The notes under the pieces were generated by a model that worked only from the letters and a program-made list of their open reading frames with translations, did not search any database and was not told the DNA's origin. A stretch of 6,032 nt of DNA, taken from Bacteroidia bacterium (GTDB taxonomy: Bacteria; Bacteroidota; Bacteroidia; Chitinophagales; Saprospiraceae). The stretch lies in assembly GCA_030431945.1 (NCBI GenBank), contig JAUIIF010000299.1:1-6032 (forward strand), read 5' to 3'. Numbering within the stretch: the stretch's first letter is position 1; every line of letters starts with the position of its first letter. Positions 5,962 to 6,032 of this stretch are shown here, in pieces. The position numbers were made by a program, and so were the translations under genes.

Positions 5962-6032
5962 ATGCTGAAAGAATTCAAGGAATTCGCCATGCGCGGCAAT
6001 GTCGTGGACATGGCGGTGGGTATCGTTATCGG
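5962..6032 (+). CDS. mscL: Large-conductance mechanosensitive channel MscL, N-terminal fragment
   Basis: MscL is a homopentameric inner-membrane channel that opens under membrane tension and releases solutes during osmotic downshock. The 23 complete codons before the right edge read MLKEFKEFAMRGNVVDMAVG and onward. They contain the N-terminal amphipathic helix (about residues 1-12) and the start of the first pore-lining helix, with the strongly conserved FKEFAMRGNVVD followed by AVGIVIG. The rest of the gene, usually about 130-150 codons in total, lies beyond the window. It is divergent from the sensor-kinase gene, with 249 bp between the start codons, and has its own promoter candidate and ribosome binding site. 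The short fragment is still highly diagnostic, so the identity is secure. Confidence 0.93.
   Translation, partial: MLKEFKEFAMRGNVVDMAVGIVI

Overview
The window appears to join DNA from two unrelated bacteria. Positions 1 to about 5206-5229 look like a Bacteroidota chromosome. The evidence is Bacteroidota-style promoter elements (TAnnTTTG) placed almost on top of start codons, no Shine-Dalgarno sequences, a C39-peptidase ABC exporter followed by an adaptor with the 'NQPPSWLT' N-terminus common in that phylum, and a secreted protein with lamin-tail and SbsA-like Ig domains. The Saprospiria/Lewinella-type lineage is my guess, not a demonstration. From about 5206-5229 to the end the sequence looks alphaproteobacterial: visibly higher GC in coding DNA, a CbrA-like SSF-domain sensor kinase, and mscL with a clear GGGGAG ribosome binding site.

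Layout: (1) 1-498, minus strand, N-terminal part of a HlyD-type membrane-fusion protein that runs off the left edge. (2) 533-2728, minus strand, a complete 731-residue peptidase-containing ABC transporter (C39 protease, transmembrane domain, nucleotide-binding domain), 34 bp upstream of the HlyD gene and surely in its operon. (3) 2729-3165, a 437-bp divergent intergenic region with a promoter at each end and an imperfect inverted repeat. (4) 3166 to about 5229, plus strand, a secreted multidomain protein with a signal peptide, an N-terminal beta-sandwich-like region and two Ig plus lamin-tail units; the second lamin-tail domain is cut by the junction. (5) 5206-5712, minus strand, the N-terminal 169 residues of the sensor kinase, also cut by the junction. 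(6) 5713-5961, an intergenic region. (7) 5962-6032, plus strand, the first 23 codons of mscL.

The ABC transporter and HlyD protein together would form the inner-membrane and periplasmic parts of a type I-like system that trims double-glycine leaders and exports the mature peptide. No leader-peptide substrate gene is visible here. The surface protein is divergently transcribed and has no evident functional link to the exporter.

The most important observation is the junction. A 24-bp stretch (5206-5229) reads sensibly in both genes, as ..GDDEGNIA in the plus-strand lamin-tail domain and as GDIAFIIA in the minus-strand kinase, and each gene loses its family resemblance just past it. That is the expected signature of an assembly misjoin at a shared short k-mer. 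A real recombination is possible but less likely. I found no convincing previously undescribed system.
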